This document shows, in pieces, positions 5,976 through 14,046 of a stretch of DNA of 44,147 nt (positions are counted from its first letter, which is position 1; each line of letters opens with the position of its first letter). The notes below the pieces were generated by a model. The model did not search any database. It worked only from the letters and a program-made list of their open reading frames with translations, and was not told the origin of the DNA. The position numbers were made by a program, and so were the translations under genes. The stretch is from an uncultured Bacteroidales bacterium (GTDB lineage Bacteria; Bacteroidota; Bacteroidia; Bacteroidales; Muribaculaceae), in the NCBI GenBank assembly GCA_902796035.1, contig CADBNR010000031.1, positions 1-44,147 of the forward strand, written 5' to 3'.

Positions 5976-8252
5976 ATGCAGACCCTGGAACAGACCATCT
6001 ACCCCGGGGATAAGCCTACGGCCGAAGAATCGCATACCAACGGCCTGATAGCCGACCTGGCGTGGATACTCCTGTTAGGCGCCCTGGTCACACTCCTGTT
6101 CAAGAAGCTGAAACAGCCTGTCGTGTTAGGATATATCCTGGCAGGCTTCTTAGCGTCGCCCAAGTTCGAGTATCTTCCCTCGATATCCAATCTCGACAAT
6201 ATCACGTTCTGGGCCGACCTCGGCATCGTGGTGCTGATGTTCAGCATCGGACTGGAATTCTCGTTCCGAAAGCTGATGAAATCCGGCTCGTCCTCGGTGG
6301 TGACGGCCCTGATCATCATCACCGGCATGACGTTCGCCGGTTTCGGCGTCGGCTACATACTGCATCTCAACATGATAAACCGCATATTCTTAGGCGGTAT
6401 GATCTCCATGTCGTCCACCACCATCATCATGAAGGCGCTGGGTGACTTAGGACTGAGGCAGAAGAAGTTCGCGCAATTAGTGCTGGCTGTGCTTATCATC
6501 GAGGACCTGTTCGCGGTGCTGATGCTGGTGCTTCTGTCGTCCATGGCCATGGGCGACGTAAAGGGGATGGAGCTGCTGTTCAGCATCGGCAAGCTCGCCT
6601 TCTTCCTTATTATATGGTTTGTGGTGGGAATGTATATCTTTCCGACATTCTTCAACAAGGCCCGCTCATATCTCAACGACGAGACGCTGCTGATAGTGGC
6701 TATGGCCCTGTGCTTCTCGATGGCCGTGTTCTCGGTGGCATGCGGCTTCAGTCTTGAACTCGGAGCCTTCGTGATGGGCTCGATACTGGCCGGCACCATG
6801 GCAGCCGAACGCATGGACAGGGTGATTGCACCGGTCAAAAACCTGTTTGGCTCCGTGTTCTTCATCTCCGTGGGCATGATGGTGGATCCGGGCGTGCTGG
6901 TTACGTACTGGTGGCAGATCCTTCTGCTGGCCTGCGTGGTGATAGCGGGCATGATACTGTTCGGCACCCTCGGCATGCTTGCCACGGGCCAGACGCTGAG
7001 GGTGGCAATAGAGTCGGGCTTCACCCTGACGCAGGTGGGCGAGTTCTCGTTCATCATCGCCTCGTTAGGTATGAGCCTCGGAGTGCTGAACGAATCGCTG
7101 TATCCCATCATAGTCGCCGTGTCGGTGCTGACCATCTTCACCACTCCTTATTTTATAAAGATGGCCGATCCCGCCGCCACATGGGTGGAGAAGCATCTGC
7201 CCGGGTCGCTGACATTCCTTATAGACCGATACTCCAGACAGACCTACGACACCAACGAGACACGCCGCCTGTGGCGCGCCGTATTGGGACGGTATGCGTG
7301 GCGCATCGTGCTTTATTCAGTCATACTGTTGGCCGAGATCATGGTGTCGCGCATGTTCCTGTTTCCTTTTGCCGAAAGACTGCTGCCGAAGGCCGGACAC
7401 CTCGTGGCCACGGTACTCACAGTGATAGCCATGCTGCCCTTCTTAGTGGCGTTGTGTTTCAGCTCCACGCATCCGTCGGAAAAGATGAAACTGCACCAGA
7501 CCGCCGCCTTCTACGACGTGCCTCTGCTGGCCATGAGGATTATCAGGTATCTGGTCACACTGTTCTTCATAGTCTATTTCATCACGGTGACGTATTCGTC
7601 GCTGGTGGGATGGCTTGTCGGGGTGGCATGCTTCGCGCTGATACTTGTATTCGCTTCGTCCCGACTACTGAAACGTTACAGCAAGATGGAGTCGAAGTTC
7701 ATCCAGAACCTGAATATGCGCGAGAACATGCGCATGGGTGTGGGGAACGACCTGGTGGACGATATGCATCAGGCTTTCATAGAGATAGACAACAACTGTC
7801 CCTTCGTGGGCGACAAACTGAAGGATTCCGGACTGCGGTCGGACTATGGCGTGTCGGTATCGTCGATAAGCCGGGGCGATGACTATATGCCTCTGCCGTC
7901 GCCCGATGCCCGCATATTCCCCGGTGACGTCTTAGGTGTGATAGGCAATGATGAACAGTTGCGAAAGCTCAACGAAGATCTCGACGCAGCCACCAAGGCC
8001 GGCATAATGCTGAATATCAAGCAGAATCCCGTAGATCTGTCGTCGATAAGGCTTGAATCCGACAGTCCGATCGTCGGTATGCCGTTGAAAAACACCGACA
8101 TACTGCACGACTACTATTCGATGATAGTGAAGATAAAGCGCGGCGACGACTTCATCCAGCCGCTGCCCGACGTGACGTTGCAGCCCGGCGACGTGGTATG
8201 GGTAGTAGGCGATCCCGAATTTGCCGACCGCATGAAGTCCGGCAAAACTTAA
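5976..8252 (+). CDS. CPA2 cation:proton antiporter with two TrkA-C domains
   Basis: A membrane antiporter of about 758 residues. In-frame starts exist at 5913 (ATG, overlapping the previous gene by 35 bp), 5949 (GTG) and 5976 (ATG). I prefer 5976 because it avoids the overlap and keeps a short tail before the first helix. The first 400 residues form the Na_H_exchanger core (KQPVVLGYILAGF, MFSIGLEFSFRKLMKSG, SMSSTTIIMKALGDLGLR, LTQVGEFSFIIASLG). A second hydrophobic block of about four to five helices follows. The C-terminus has two TrkA-C (RCK_C) modules, each with a PGDV turn (IFPGDVLGVIG and LQPGDVVWVVG). No NAD-binding TrkA-N domain is visible. It probably exports K+ or Na+ against protons; the ion cannot be read from sequence. 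Confidence 0.93.
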   Translation: MQTLEQTIYPGDKPTAEESHTNGLIADLAWILLLGALVTLLFKKLKQPVVLGYILAGFLASPKFEYLPSISNLDNITFWADLGIVVLMFSIGLEFSFRKLMKSGSSSVVTALIIITGMTFAGFGVGYILHLNMINRIFLGGMISMSSTTIIMKALGDLGLRQKKFAQLVLAVLIIEDLFAVLMLVLLSSMAMGDVKGMELLFSIGKLAFFLIIWFVVGMYIFPTFFNKARSYLNDETLLIVAMALCFSMAVFSVACGFSLELGAFVMGSILAGTMAAERMDRVIAPVKNLFGSVFFISVGMMVDPGVLVTYWWQILLLACVVIAGMILFGTLGMLATGQTLRVAIESGFTLTQVGEFSFIIASLGMSLGVLNESLYPIIVAVSVLTIFTTPYFIKMADPAATWVEKHLPGSLTFLIDRYSRQTYDTNETRRLWRAVLGRYAWRIVLYSVILLAEIMVSRMFLFPFAERLLPKAGHLVATVLTVIAMLPFLVALCFSSTHPSEKMKLHQTAAFYDVPLLAMRIIRYLVTLFFIVYFITVTYSSLVGWLVGVACFALILVFASSRLLKRYSKMESKFIQNLNMRENMRMGVGNDLVDDMHQAFIEIDNNCPFVGDKLKDSGLRSDYGVSVSSISRGDDYMPLPSPDARIFPGDVLGVIGNDEQLRKLNEDLDAATKAGIMLNIKQNPVDLSSIRLESDSPIVGMPLKNTDILHDYYSMIVKIKRGDDFIQPLPDVTLQPGDVVWVVGDPEFADRMKSGKT

Positions 8253-8256
8253 TAAT

Positions 8257-8286
8257 AATCCCGATTAATCCCGATAAATCCCGTCA
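8257..8286. repeat. 10-bp tandem array after the antiporter gene
   Basis: Three 10-bp units (AATCCCGATT, AATCCCGATA, AATCCCGTCA) lie between the antiporter stop codon and the next gene. Confidence 0.7.
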
Positions 8287-8307
8287 AAATTCAAAACTCA
8301 GATAATT

Positions 8308-8934
8308 ATGAAGAAATCAACATTTATCATAGCGGTGGCCGCCCTTACGTTAGTAGGTTGTTCCGGCAACAAGAAGGCCGCACAACCCGGCGCCGACACC
8401 GATTCGGCATTCATCCGGGAGGCCGAGGCCGCCATCGACAGCATTCAGACACCGACGCTCACGGCGCAGGGAATAGGCGACGTCCGCATCGGCATGGCCC
8501 TCGATTCCGTGCCTCAGGGACAGATCAGTCTGTACGACAACATAGTGACGGATGACAGCGGCGAGTTCAAGGCCCTGAACTTCAGGCTCGGCGACAAGGA
8601 TATGTTTACCGTCACGGATTATGACGACGGCAAGGTGGATATGATTTCGCTGTACACCTCCGGGGTGGGTGTGGCCGTGCCCAACGACACGCTCAGAATC
8701 GGCGACCCATTCACCAAGCTGCTGAAGCAGAGCGGCGTGACCACCGAATTCGTGTCGATGGACGACATGGGCGTATGGTACTGGCGATACAAGGACCTAT
8801 GGTTCTGGCCCGCGGAGGAGGGGATGAGCCAGGAGCTGAGCAACGCCATGAGCGAGCGCAGGAATCCGCCGTCGGCAGCCATGATTGGCGACCGGGTCAA
8901 GATCGGTTATATCGGAACCGGCGTGCCATTTTAA
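8308..8934 (+). CDS. Lipoprotein of unknown function
   Basis: A 208-residue lipoprotein with signal MKKSTFIIAVAALTLVGC and lipidated Cys18, followed by a polar linker (about 19-50). The folded part begins near LTAQGIGDVRIGMALDSVPQ, a phrase seen in small periplasmic bacterial lipoproteins, and ends GDRVKIGYIGTGVPF. It has many Asp residues and beta-like stretches but no catalytic motif I recognise. It is 55 bp downstream of the antiporter gene with no clear promoter of its own, so it may belong to that operon. Function not assigned. Confidence 0.87.
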   Translation: MKKSTFIIAVAALTLVGCSGNKKAAQPGADTDSAFIREAEAAIDSIQTPTLTAQGIGDVRIGMALDSVPQGQISLYDNIVTDDSGEFKALNFRLGDKDMFTVTDYDDGKVDMISLYTSGVGVAVPNDTLRIGDPFTKLLKQSGVTTEFVSMDDMGVWYWRYKDLWFWPAEEGMSQELSNAMSERRNPPSAAMIGDRVKIGYIGTGVPF

Positions 8935-8944
8935 GGGCCGATTC

Positions 8945-8975
8945 ATTGCAAAGTGACGATAATTTCGTAATTTTG
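8945..8975 (+). promoter_or_regulatory. Promoter of the lipoprotein gene at 9010
   Basis: ATTG (8945-8948, one mismatch from TTTG), a 19-base spacer and a perfect TAATTTTG (8968-8975), 34 bases before the ATG at 9010. Confidence 0.65.
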
Positions 8976-9009
8976 CACACACAATTGACGGAACGTAAAA
9001 TAGTTCAAG

Positions 9010-9591
9010 ATGAAAAAGTCACTGATAGCGGCAGGACTGGCCCTGATTATGCTGGCCGGATGCGGCGGCAAGAAAAAGGGAGAAGGGTCGTTCCCTGAAA
9101 ACTTCGGCACAATAGGCGATGCCGGGCGTGTGGAATACATGATGCGGAATGTAAGTCCCGACTCATTGGCCGGATTCATTATATATGGATCGCTGGGCAA
9201 GGTGGAGGGCGCCAAAATCGACACGCTGGCCATAGCCACCTCGTATGCCTACGACCACCTGAAGGGAGAGGCGCTGGATCAGTTCGGCGCACGGTACGAC
9301 GCCATAGTCAATACCCTGCAATTAGCGGACAAGATGAAGATATACGCCCAGGCCGGCATCGAGGACCCGCAGGGACTCGGCTACAGGCTGGGGCTGGAGT
9401 ATCTCTCCACCATCCGCGACAATCATCTTGACGTAAAAGCCATAAAGCAGGAACTGGAGGCGTTCCGTAAGTCATGCGCCAACGATACGGATACCTACCG
9501 CCGCTTCATGATAGGTTTCCGGACTGTGTTGAAAGTGGACAGCGGCCGCGATGTGAGCCGCGAAGTTTACGATACATTTACCAAGCTATAA
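9010..9591 (+). CDS. Lipoprotein of unknown function
   Basis: A 193-residue lipoprotein: MKKSLIAAGLALIMLAGC gives lipidated Cys18, followed by a Gly/Lys-rich linker. The rest is mostly helical, with VEYMMRNVSPDSLAGFIIYG, YAYDHLKGEALDQFGARYD and a C-terminus rich in Arg/Asp (YRRFMIGFRTVLKVDSGRD). I recognise no family. It has its own promoter and sits 42 bp before the polyprenyl synthetase gene; co-transcription with that gene is likely from spacing alone. Confidence 0.85.
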   Translation: MKKSLIAAGLALIMLAGCGGKKKGEGSFPENFGTIGDAGRVEYMMRNVSPDSLAGFIIYGSLGKVEGAKIDTLAIATSYAYDHLKGEALDQFGARYDAIVNTLQLADKMKIYAQAGIEDPQGLGYRLGLEYLSTIRDNHLDVKAIKQELEAFRKSCANDTDTYRRFMIGFRTVLKVDSGRDVSREVYDTFTKL

Positions 9592-9633
9592 GTTCTGCAA
9601 GGATTTATAAGTTTAGTTTACGAAACATTAAAA

Positions 9634-10605
9634 ATGAAATTGTCAGATGCGAGCGCCCTTGTGGAGGGCGCGTTGAAAGAAGTGAAGTTGCCGGGCGGAG
9701 ACCTGGCGGGACTGTATGAGCCGGTGACCTACGGGCTGAGTTCGGGCGGCAAGCGCCTTCGTCCGGGTCTGCTGCTGATGACGGCCGAGGCTTTCGGTAC
9801 CGAAAGCGCCGTAGAGAAGGCCATGCCGGCAGCCCTTGGTCTCGAGATGTTCCATAACTTCACGTTGCTGCACGACGACGTGATGGACAACAGCGCAATG
9901 CGCCGCAACCGTCCGTCGGTTCAGGCCAAGTGGGACGTGAACACCGCCATACTCAGCGGCGACACGATGCTGACATTGGCCACTCAGAATATGATGCAGG
10001 TGCCCGACGCCCTGTTGCGCCCGGTGCTGGACGTGTTCAACGACATGGCCATAAAGGTGTACGAAGGCCAGCGGCTCGACATGGACTTCGAGACCCGTCA
10101 GGACGTGACCACCGATAAATATATAGAGATGATCGGCGCCAAGACCGGCGCTCTGCTCGGTGCGGCGTCGAAGATAGGCGCGATGTTGGGCGGCGCATCG
10201 GAGAAGGATGCCGCGCAGATGGAAAAGTTCGGCTACCTGTTGGGCCTGGCGTTCCAGATCCAGGACGACTGGCTGGATGTGTACGGCGATTCCAACACCT
10301 TCGGCAAGCCGATAGGGGGCGACATCAACAACGGCAAGAAATCGTTCCTGCTGCTCACGGCCCTGGAGAGCGGCACACCCGAGGCTGCCGCCCTTAAGGT
10401 GGCCATGGAGATGCCCGCCGGCGACACCAAGGTGAAGACCGTGACCCGCATCTACGAGAAACTGAACCTGAGCGAGACCGTGCGCAAGCAAGTGAACCAT
10501 TACAGTTCCGAGGCGCTGAGCGCGCTTAAGAAGACCAGCCTGAGCGATGCCGCCAAGGAGCCGTTCAAGGCGTTGATCGACAAACTGACAGGACGCAAGA
10601 AGTGA
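9634..10605 (+). CDS. Polyprenyl (isoprenyl) diphosphate synthase
   Basis: A 323-residue trans-isoprenyl diphosphate synthase that extends allylic diphosphates with isopentenyl diphosphate. The first Asp-rich motif is DDVMD at 81-85, followed by the Arg pair in MRRNRP, and the second is DDWLD at 211-215. GGKRLRPGLLL at about 38-48 is the IPP-binding Lys/Arg region. Phe76 sits five residues before the first Asp motif. In this family a large residue there usually limits products to short chains such as farnesyl or geranylgeranyl diphosphate, so a short-chain product is more likely than octaprenyl. That is an inference. The stop overlaps the GTG start of the TatD gene. Confidence 0.95.
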   Translation: MKLSDASALVEGALKEVKLPGGDLAGLYEPVTYGLSSGGKRLRPGLLLMTAEAFGTESAVEKAMPAALGLEMFHNFTLLHDDVMDNSAMRRNRPSVQAKWDVNTAILSGDTMLTLATQNMMQVPDALLRPVLDVFNDMAIKVYEGQRLDMDFETRQDVTTDKYIEMIGAKTGALLGAASKIGAMLGGASEKDAAQMEKFGYLLGLAFQIQDDWLDVYGDSNTFGKPIGGDINNGKKSFLLLTALESGTPEAAALKVAMEMPAGDTKVKTVTRIYEKLNLSETVRKQVNHYSSEALSALKKTSLSDAAKEPFKALIDKLTGRKK

Positions 10606-11384
10606 CCGACACCCACACTCATCTGTACGACGAGCCTTTCAAGGGAGAGGAAGAAGCTGCGGTGCGACGTGCCATAGCCGCGGGCGTACACACGATGGTG
10701 CTGGCTAACGTGGACGCTGCGAGCATGGAGCCGATACGCCGCCTGCACGAAGCCTTTCCCGAGAACACTAAGATGGCAATCGGGGTGCATCCCACAGAAT
10801 TGGGATCGAACCCTGATGCCATGCTCGACATGATGGAAGAAGAACTCCGCGCGCACCGCGACGATTATGCCGCGGTGGGCGAGGTGGGACTCGACCTGCA
10901 CTGGCCCGACAGCCCGGCACTCGCCGAGCAGCAACGCACCTTCGAACGGCAGCTGGGCTGGGGCGTGAAGTACGGGCTCCCGGTGATAATCCACAGCCGC
11001 GACGCACGCGACCAGACGCTGGAATCCATCGAACGGGTTCGTCAGGCATTGGGCACGCTTCCGGTGATGATATTCCATTCGTTCACCGGCACGCCCGAGG
11101 ATGTGACCGAGATACGCCGGGTGTGTGACCCGTACTTCGGAGTGAACGGCGTGGTGACTTTCAAGAATGCCCCGAAGCTGCGCGAGGCGTTGCCGCTGAT
11201 AGGCACGGACCGGCTGGTGCTGGAAACCGACGCGCCGTACCTCGCTCCGGTGCCGCACCGTGGCGAACGGAACGAGTCTGCTTACATACCGCTGATACTC
11301 GACGCCTGCGCCAAGGTGCTGGACATCCCGCCCGACAGGCTGGAGGAAGTGACCGACTGCAACGCCGCCTTGATCTTTAATTAA
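10602..11384 (+). CDS. tatD: TatD family metal-dependent hydrolase (DNase)
   Basis: A 260-residue TIM-barrel hydrolase of the TatD family, members of which are metal-dependent 3'-5' nucleases. Metal ligands are visible in DTHTHLYD at the N-terminus, EVGLDLHW (about 88-95), HSRDARDQT (about 129-137), FHSFTGTPEDV and ETDAPYLAPVPHRG. The start is GTG at 10602, within a GTGA overlap with the upstream stop codon, which points to translational coupling with the polyprenyl synthetase. No biochemical link between the two is known to me. Confidence 0.95.
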   Translation: MTDTHTHLYDEPFKGEEEAAVRRAIAAGVHTMVLANVDAASMEPIRRLHEAFPENTKMAIGVHPTELGSNPDAMLDMMEEELRAHRDDYAAVGEVGLDLHWPDSPALAEQQRTFERQLGWGVKYGLPVIIHSRDARDQTLESIERVRQALGTLPVMIFHSFTGTPEDVTEIRRVCDPYFGVNGVVTFKNAPKLREALPLIGTDRLVLETDAPYLAPVPHRGERNESAYIPLILDACAKVLDIPPDRLEEVTDCNAALIFN

Positions 11385-11396
11385 CGATACCATGAC

Positions 11397-13382
11397 ATGA
11401 TACATAACACTATCGCCATATTCCTTATAGTACTGCTGGTGATACTGGTGGGCTCCGTGTTGTTCAAAAAACTGAACATCCCCTCCACCGTGGGCCTGAT
11501 AGTGGCGGGAATCGCGATAGGACCGTTCGGATTCAACCTGCTGGAGCGGGATGCGTCCTTCCGCATCTTCGGCGATGTGGGAATCCTGTATATCATGTTC
11601 CAGGCCGCGGTGGAGATAGACATGTTCCACCTGAAGGCCCAGCTTAAAAAAGGAATACTGTTCGGAGTGCTGACCGCACTGCTGCCGATGGCGGCGGGTG
11701 TGCTCGGCACTCATTATCTGTTAGGGCAGAGCTGGCTCACGTCGGCCCTGGTGGCCTCGATGTTCACCAGTCATACGCTGATCACCTATCCGACTGTGTC
11801 GAAGTTCGGACTGCAGAACACGCGCCCCGTAGTGATAGCCGTATGCGGCACCATCGTGGCCGTGATGGTCGCGCTGTTGGTGTTGGCCGGCGTATCACAA
11901 GTCAGTGCTTCCGGACACTATTCGGTGTCGCAGCTGCTGACCATGCTTGCGCTGACAGCTGCCTTCATGCTGGTGGTGGGATACGTGTTTCCGCCCGTGA
12001 CGCGATATTTCTTCAAGAACACCACCGACCCGGTGGCTCAGTATATATATATCCTCGCCATGGTGGTGATAGCCGCATTGTTGGCCAAGACCGTGGGGCT
12101 GGAAGGGATATTGGGAGCCTTTTACGCCGGACTGGTACTGAACAAAATGATACCGGGCCGTTCGCCGCTGATGAAGAACATCCGTTTTGTGGGCGACGCC
12201 ATTTTCATTCCATACTTCCTGATTGGGGTGGGCATGCTTATCAATGTCCACGTGGTGGTGGAAGGGTGGAGTGTGCTATGGTCAGCCTCCATTATGTCGG
12301 GACTGGCTCTCGGCACGAAATGGATAGCCGCGTATGGAGCGCAGAAGATACTCAAGCTGAGCCACGTGGACCGAGAGCTGATATTCGGACTGTCCGGAGG
12401 TAAGGCAGCAGCCACCATCGCCGCCGTGATGATAGGTTATGAGGCGCATTTGCTGAACGAGGACATGATGAACGCCTCGGTGGTAATGATACTGATATGC
12501 TGCATCATCGCGTCGGTGCGCACCGACCGCTCCGCACTGCAGCTGCGCAAGCAGGAGACGGCGCGTGGCCTGGACCGCGAGGAACTCGGTTCGGTGGAGA
12601 TGGCCCGTCAGGTAGTGGCCGTGGCCAATCCAATCACGGCCGAGGGCCTGATGCGTATGGCGCTATTCATGCGCAAGCGGCAGAACACAAATCCGGTTAC
12701 GGCACTGTTCGTGCGGCATAACGATGACGGCGCCGCCACCGTGATGGGACGCGACTCGCTCGAGGCCGCCGACTCCATAGCCGAGGAAATGGACGTGCCG
12801 TGCAATGTGGTGGAACGCTTCGACCTCAACGCCGTGTCCGGCATCTGCAACCTGGCGCACGAGCAGAAGGCTACCGAGATAATGATAGGAATGCACCGCA
12901 AGAGCTCGGTGGTGGATACGTTCTACGGATCGTTTATCGAGAAACTTGTGACCGACTGCCACCGCATGGTGATGCTGAGCCGCTGCTTCATTCCGGTCGG
13001 TACCATTTCGCGCATTCGGGTCATAGTTCCCCCCGGCGCCGAGTATGAGACAGGATTCCACCTGTGGGTGACGCGACTGGCCATGCTGGCGTCCAATATC
13101 GAGGCGCGCATCATGTTCCTGTCGCGCGAGGAATGCGGACGTCTGATCCGCACGGCCATAGCTGATGACGGCATAGAGGTCGAAGCACGCTACGGCACGC
13201 TGACGGCATGGGATGATTTCATACTCAACAGCGGCGACACCGAGGAGGCCGACCTCATAGTGCTGATCACCGCACGCAAGGGCTCCATATCCCATACCCA
13301 GGATCTGGATCAGATCACCAATTATCTCAGCCGCCATTTCCGCAATAACAATCTGCTGATAGTATATCCGAAACAATTCTAA
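11397..13382 (+). CDS. CPA2 cation:proton antiporter with cytoplasmic C-terminal domain
   Basis: A 661-residue antiporter, the second of this superfamily in the window. Residues 1 to about 385 form the transmembrane Na_H_exchanger domain (KLNIPSTVGLIVAGIAIGPF, VGILYIMFQAAVEIDM, GLEGILGAFYAGLVLNKMIP, FGLSGGKAAATIAAVMIGY). The remaining 275 residues look like two tandem UspA-like alpha/beta modules (about 410-535 and 545-661) rather than the TrkA-C modules of the antiporter at 5976. It starts 12 bp after tatD. A strong intrinsic terminator follows the stop codon. Confidence 0.93.
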   Translation: MIHNTIAIFLIVLLVILVGSVLFKKLNIPSTVGLIVAGIAIGPFGFNLLERDASFRIFGDVGILYIMFQAAVEIDMFHLKAQLKKGILFGVLTALLPMAAGVLGTHYLLGQSWLTSALVASMFTSHTLITYPTVSKFGLQNTRPVVIAVCGTIVAVMVALLVLAGVSQVSASGHYSVSQLLTMLALTAAFMLVVGYVFPPVTRYFFKNTTDPVAQYIYILAMVVIAALLAKTVGLEGILGAFYAGLVLNKMIPGRSPLMKNIRFVGDAIFIPYFLIGVGMLINVHVVVEGWSVLWSASIMSGLALGTKWIAAYGAQKILKLSHVDRELIFGLSGGKAAATIAAVMIGYEAHLLNEDMMNASVVMILICCIIASVRTDRSALQLRKQETARGLDREELGSVEMARQVVAVANPITAEGLMRMALFMRKRQNTNPVTALFVRHNDDGAATVMGRDSLEAADSIAEEMDVPCNVVERFDLNAVSGICNLAHEQKATEIMIGMHRKSSVVDTFYGSFIEKLVTDCHRMVMLSRCFIPVGTISRIRVIVPPGAEYETGFHLWVTRLAMLASNIEARIMFLSREECGRLIRTAIADDGIEVEARYGTLTAWDDFILNSGDTEEADLIVLITARKGSISHTQDLDQITNYLSRHFRNNNLLIVYPKQF

Positions 13383-13400
13383 AATTAACTTAAAAAACAG

Positions 13401-13430
13401 GGGGTGCGCTTGGAGCGACACTCCTTTTTT
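13401..13430 (+). terminator. Intrinsic terminator after the second CPA2 antiporter
   Basis: GGGGTGCGCT (13401-13410) pairs with AGCGACACTCC (13414-13424): ten pairs including one G-T and one bulged A, loop TGG, followed by six T at 13425-13430. Confidence 0.85.
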
Positions 13431-13440
13431 ATTACATTTG
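13409..13440 (+). promoter_or_regulatory. Promoter of the lipoprotein gene at 13506, overlapping the terminator
   Basis: CTTG (13409-13412), a 20-base spacer and TACATTTG (13433-13440). The -33 element lies in the loop and stem of the preceding terminator. Confidence 0.55.
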
Positions 13441-13505
13441 CAATACTCAATAGCCATTGCAATACGCAATAACCGGTTGCGAAATACAATAACAGGAAGA
13501 ACGTG

Positions 13506-13910
13506 ATGAAGAGGATTGGTCTTATTGCAAGTGTGGTGCTGGCGGCGGCAGCGATGCTGACCGGTTGCGCCGATTCACGCCCCGACAATAGCGACGCCAT
13601 CGAGATTATAGCCGAGAAGGTGACCGACGGCACGCCCGTGAATCAGGAAGAATACGGAATAGCGATAAAATATCTCAAGTCGGCATATCAGGATTTCGAT
13701 AAGTTGCGCTCGCATCAGAACGAGGGCGCGAAGGAGATGATGAAACTGTCGCAGGAATACGACGAGAAGTATCCGCACCTGGAGGAGATGCGCAAGCTGC
13801 TGGACGTGGAGCCGGCCGATCTGGACGACACGAACCGCAAGTTATATAAGGATATGAGGGAAGTGCGCTCCAGAGTGATGGAAAACGGCCTGCGCCAGAT
13901 GGGACAGTGA
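13506..13910 (+). CDS. Small helical lipoprotein
   Basis: A 134-residue lipoprotein. I use the ATG at 13506; the GTG immediately before it is also in frame. The signal MKRIGLIASVVLAAAAMLTGC gives lipidated Cys21. The mature part is almost entirely charged helix (EEYGIAIKYLKSAYQDFDKL, KEMMKLSQEYDEKYPHLEEM) ending MENGLRQMGQ. No family recognised. It stands alone between a terminator and the rpsA promoter. Confidence 0.85.
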   Translation: MKRIGLIASVVLAAAAMLTGCADSRPDNSDAIEIIAEKVTDGTPVNQEEYGIAIKYLKSAYQDFDKLRSHQNEGAKEMMKLSQEYDEKYPHLEEMRKLLDVEPADLDDTNRKLYKDMREVRSRVMENGLRQMGQ

Positions 13911-13916
13911 ATTAAA

Positions 13917-13948
13917 TTTGTGTAATTCAGAATAAAATGCTATCTTTG
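13917..13948 (+). promoter_or_regulatory. rpsA promoter
   Basis: TTTG (13917-13920), a 20-base spacer and TATCTTTG (13941-13948) match the Bacteroidetes consensus. The predicted leader to the ATG at 14047 is about 90 bases. Confidence 0.8.
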
Positions 13949-13963
13949 CGCGCGGAAAACCAT

Positions 13964-14004
13964 ACCCGCCTGCGCGGGGTGGCTAAAAACCGGTAAAACG
14001 GTTT
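13964..14004 (+). promoter_or_regulatory. Two hairpins in the rpsA leader
   Basis: CCCGC (13965-13969) pairs with GCGGG (13974-13978) around a four-base loop, and AAACCG (13987-13992) pairs with CGGTTT (13999-14004) around GTAAAA. In other bacteria S1 represses its own mRNA; such a role here is only inferred. Confidence 0.45.
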
Positions 14005-14046
14005 CCAAGAGAGTAGAAAAGTAAAGTTTATTTATTAACCAAATTA

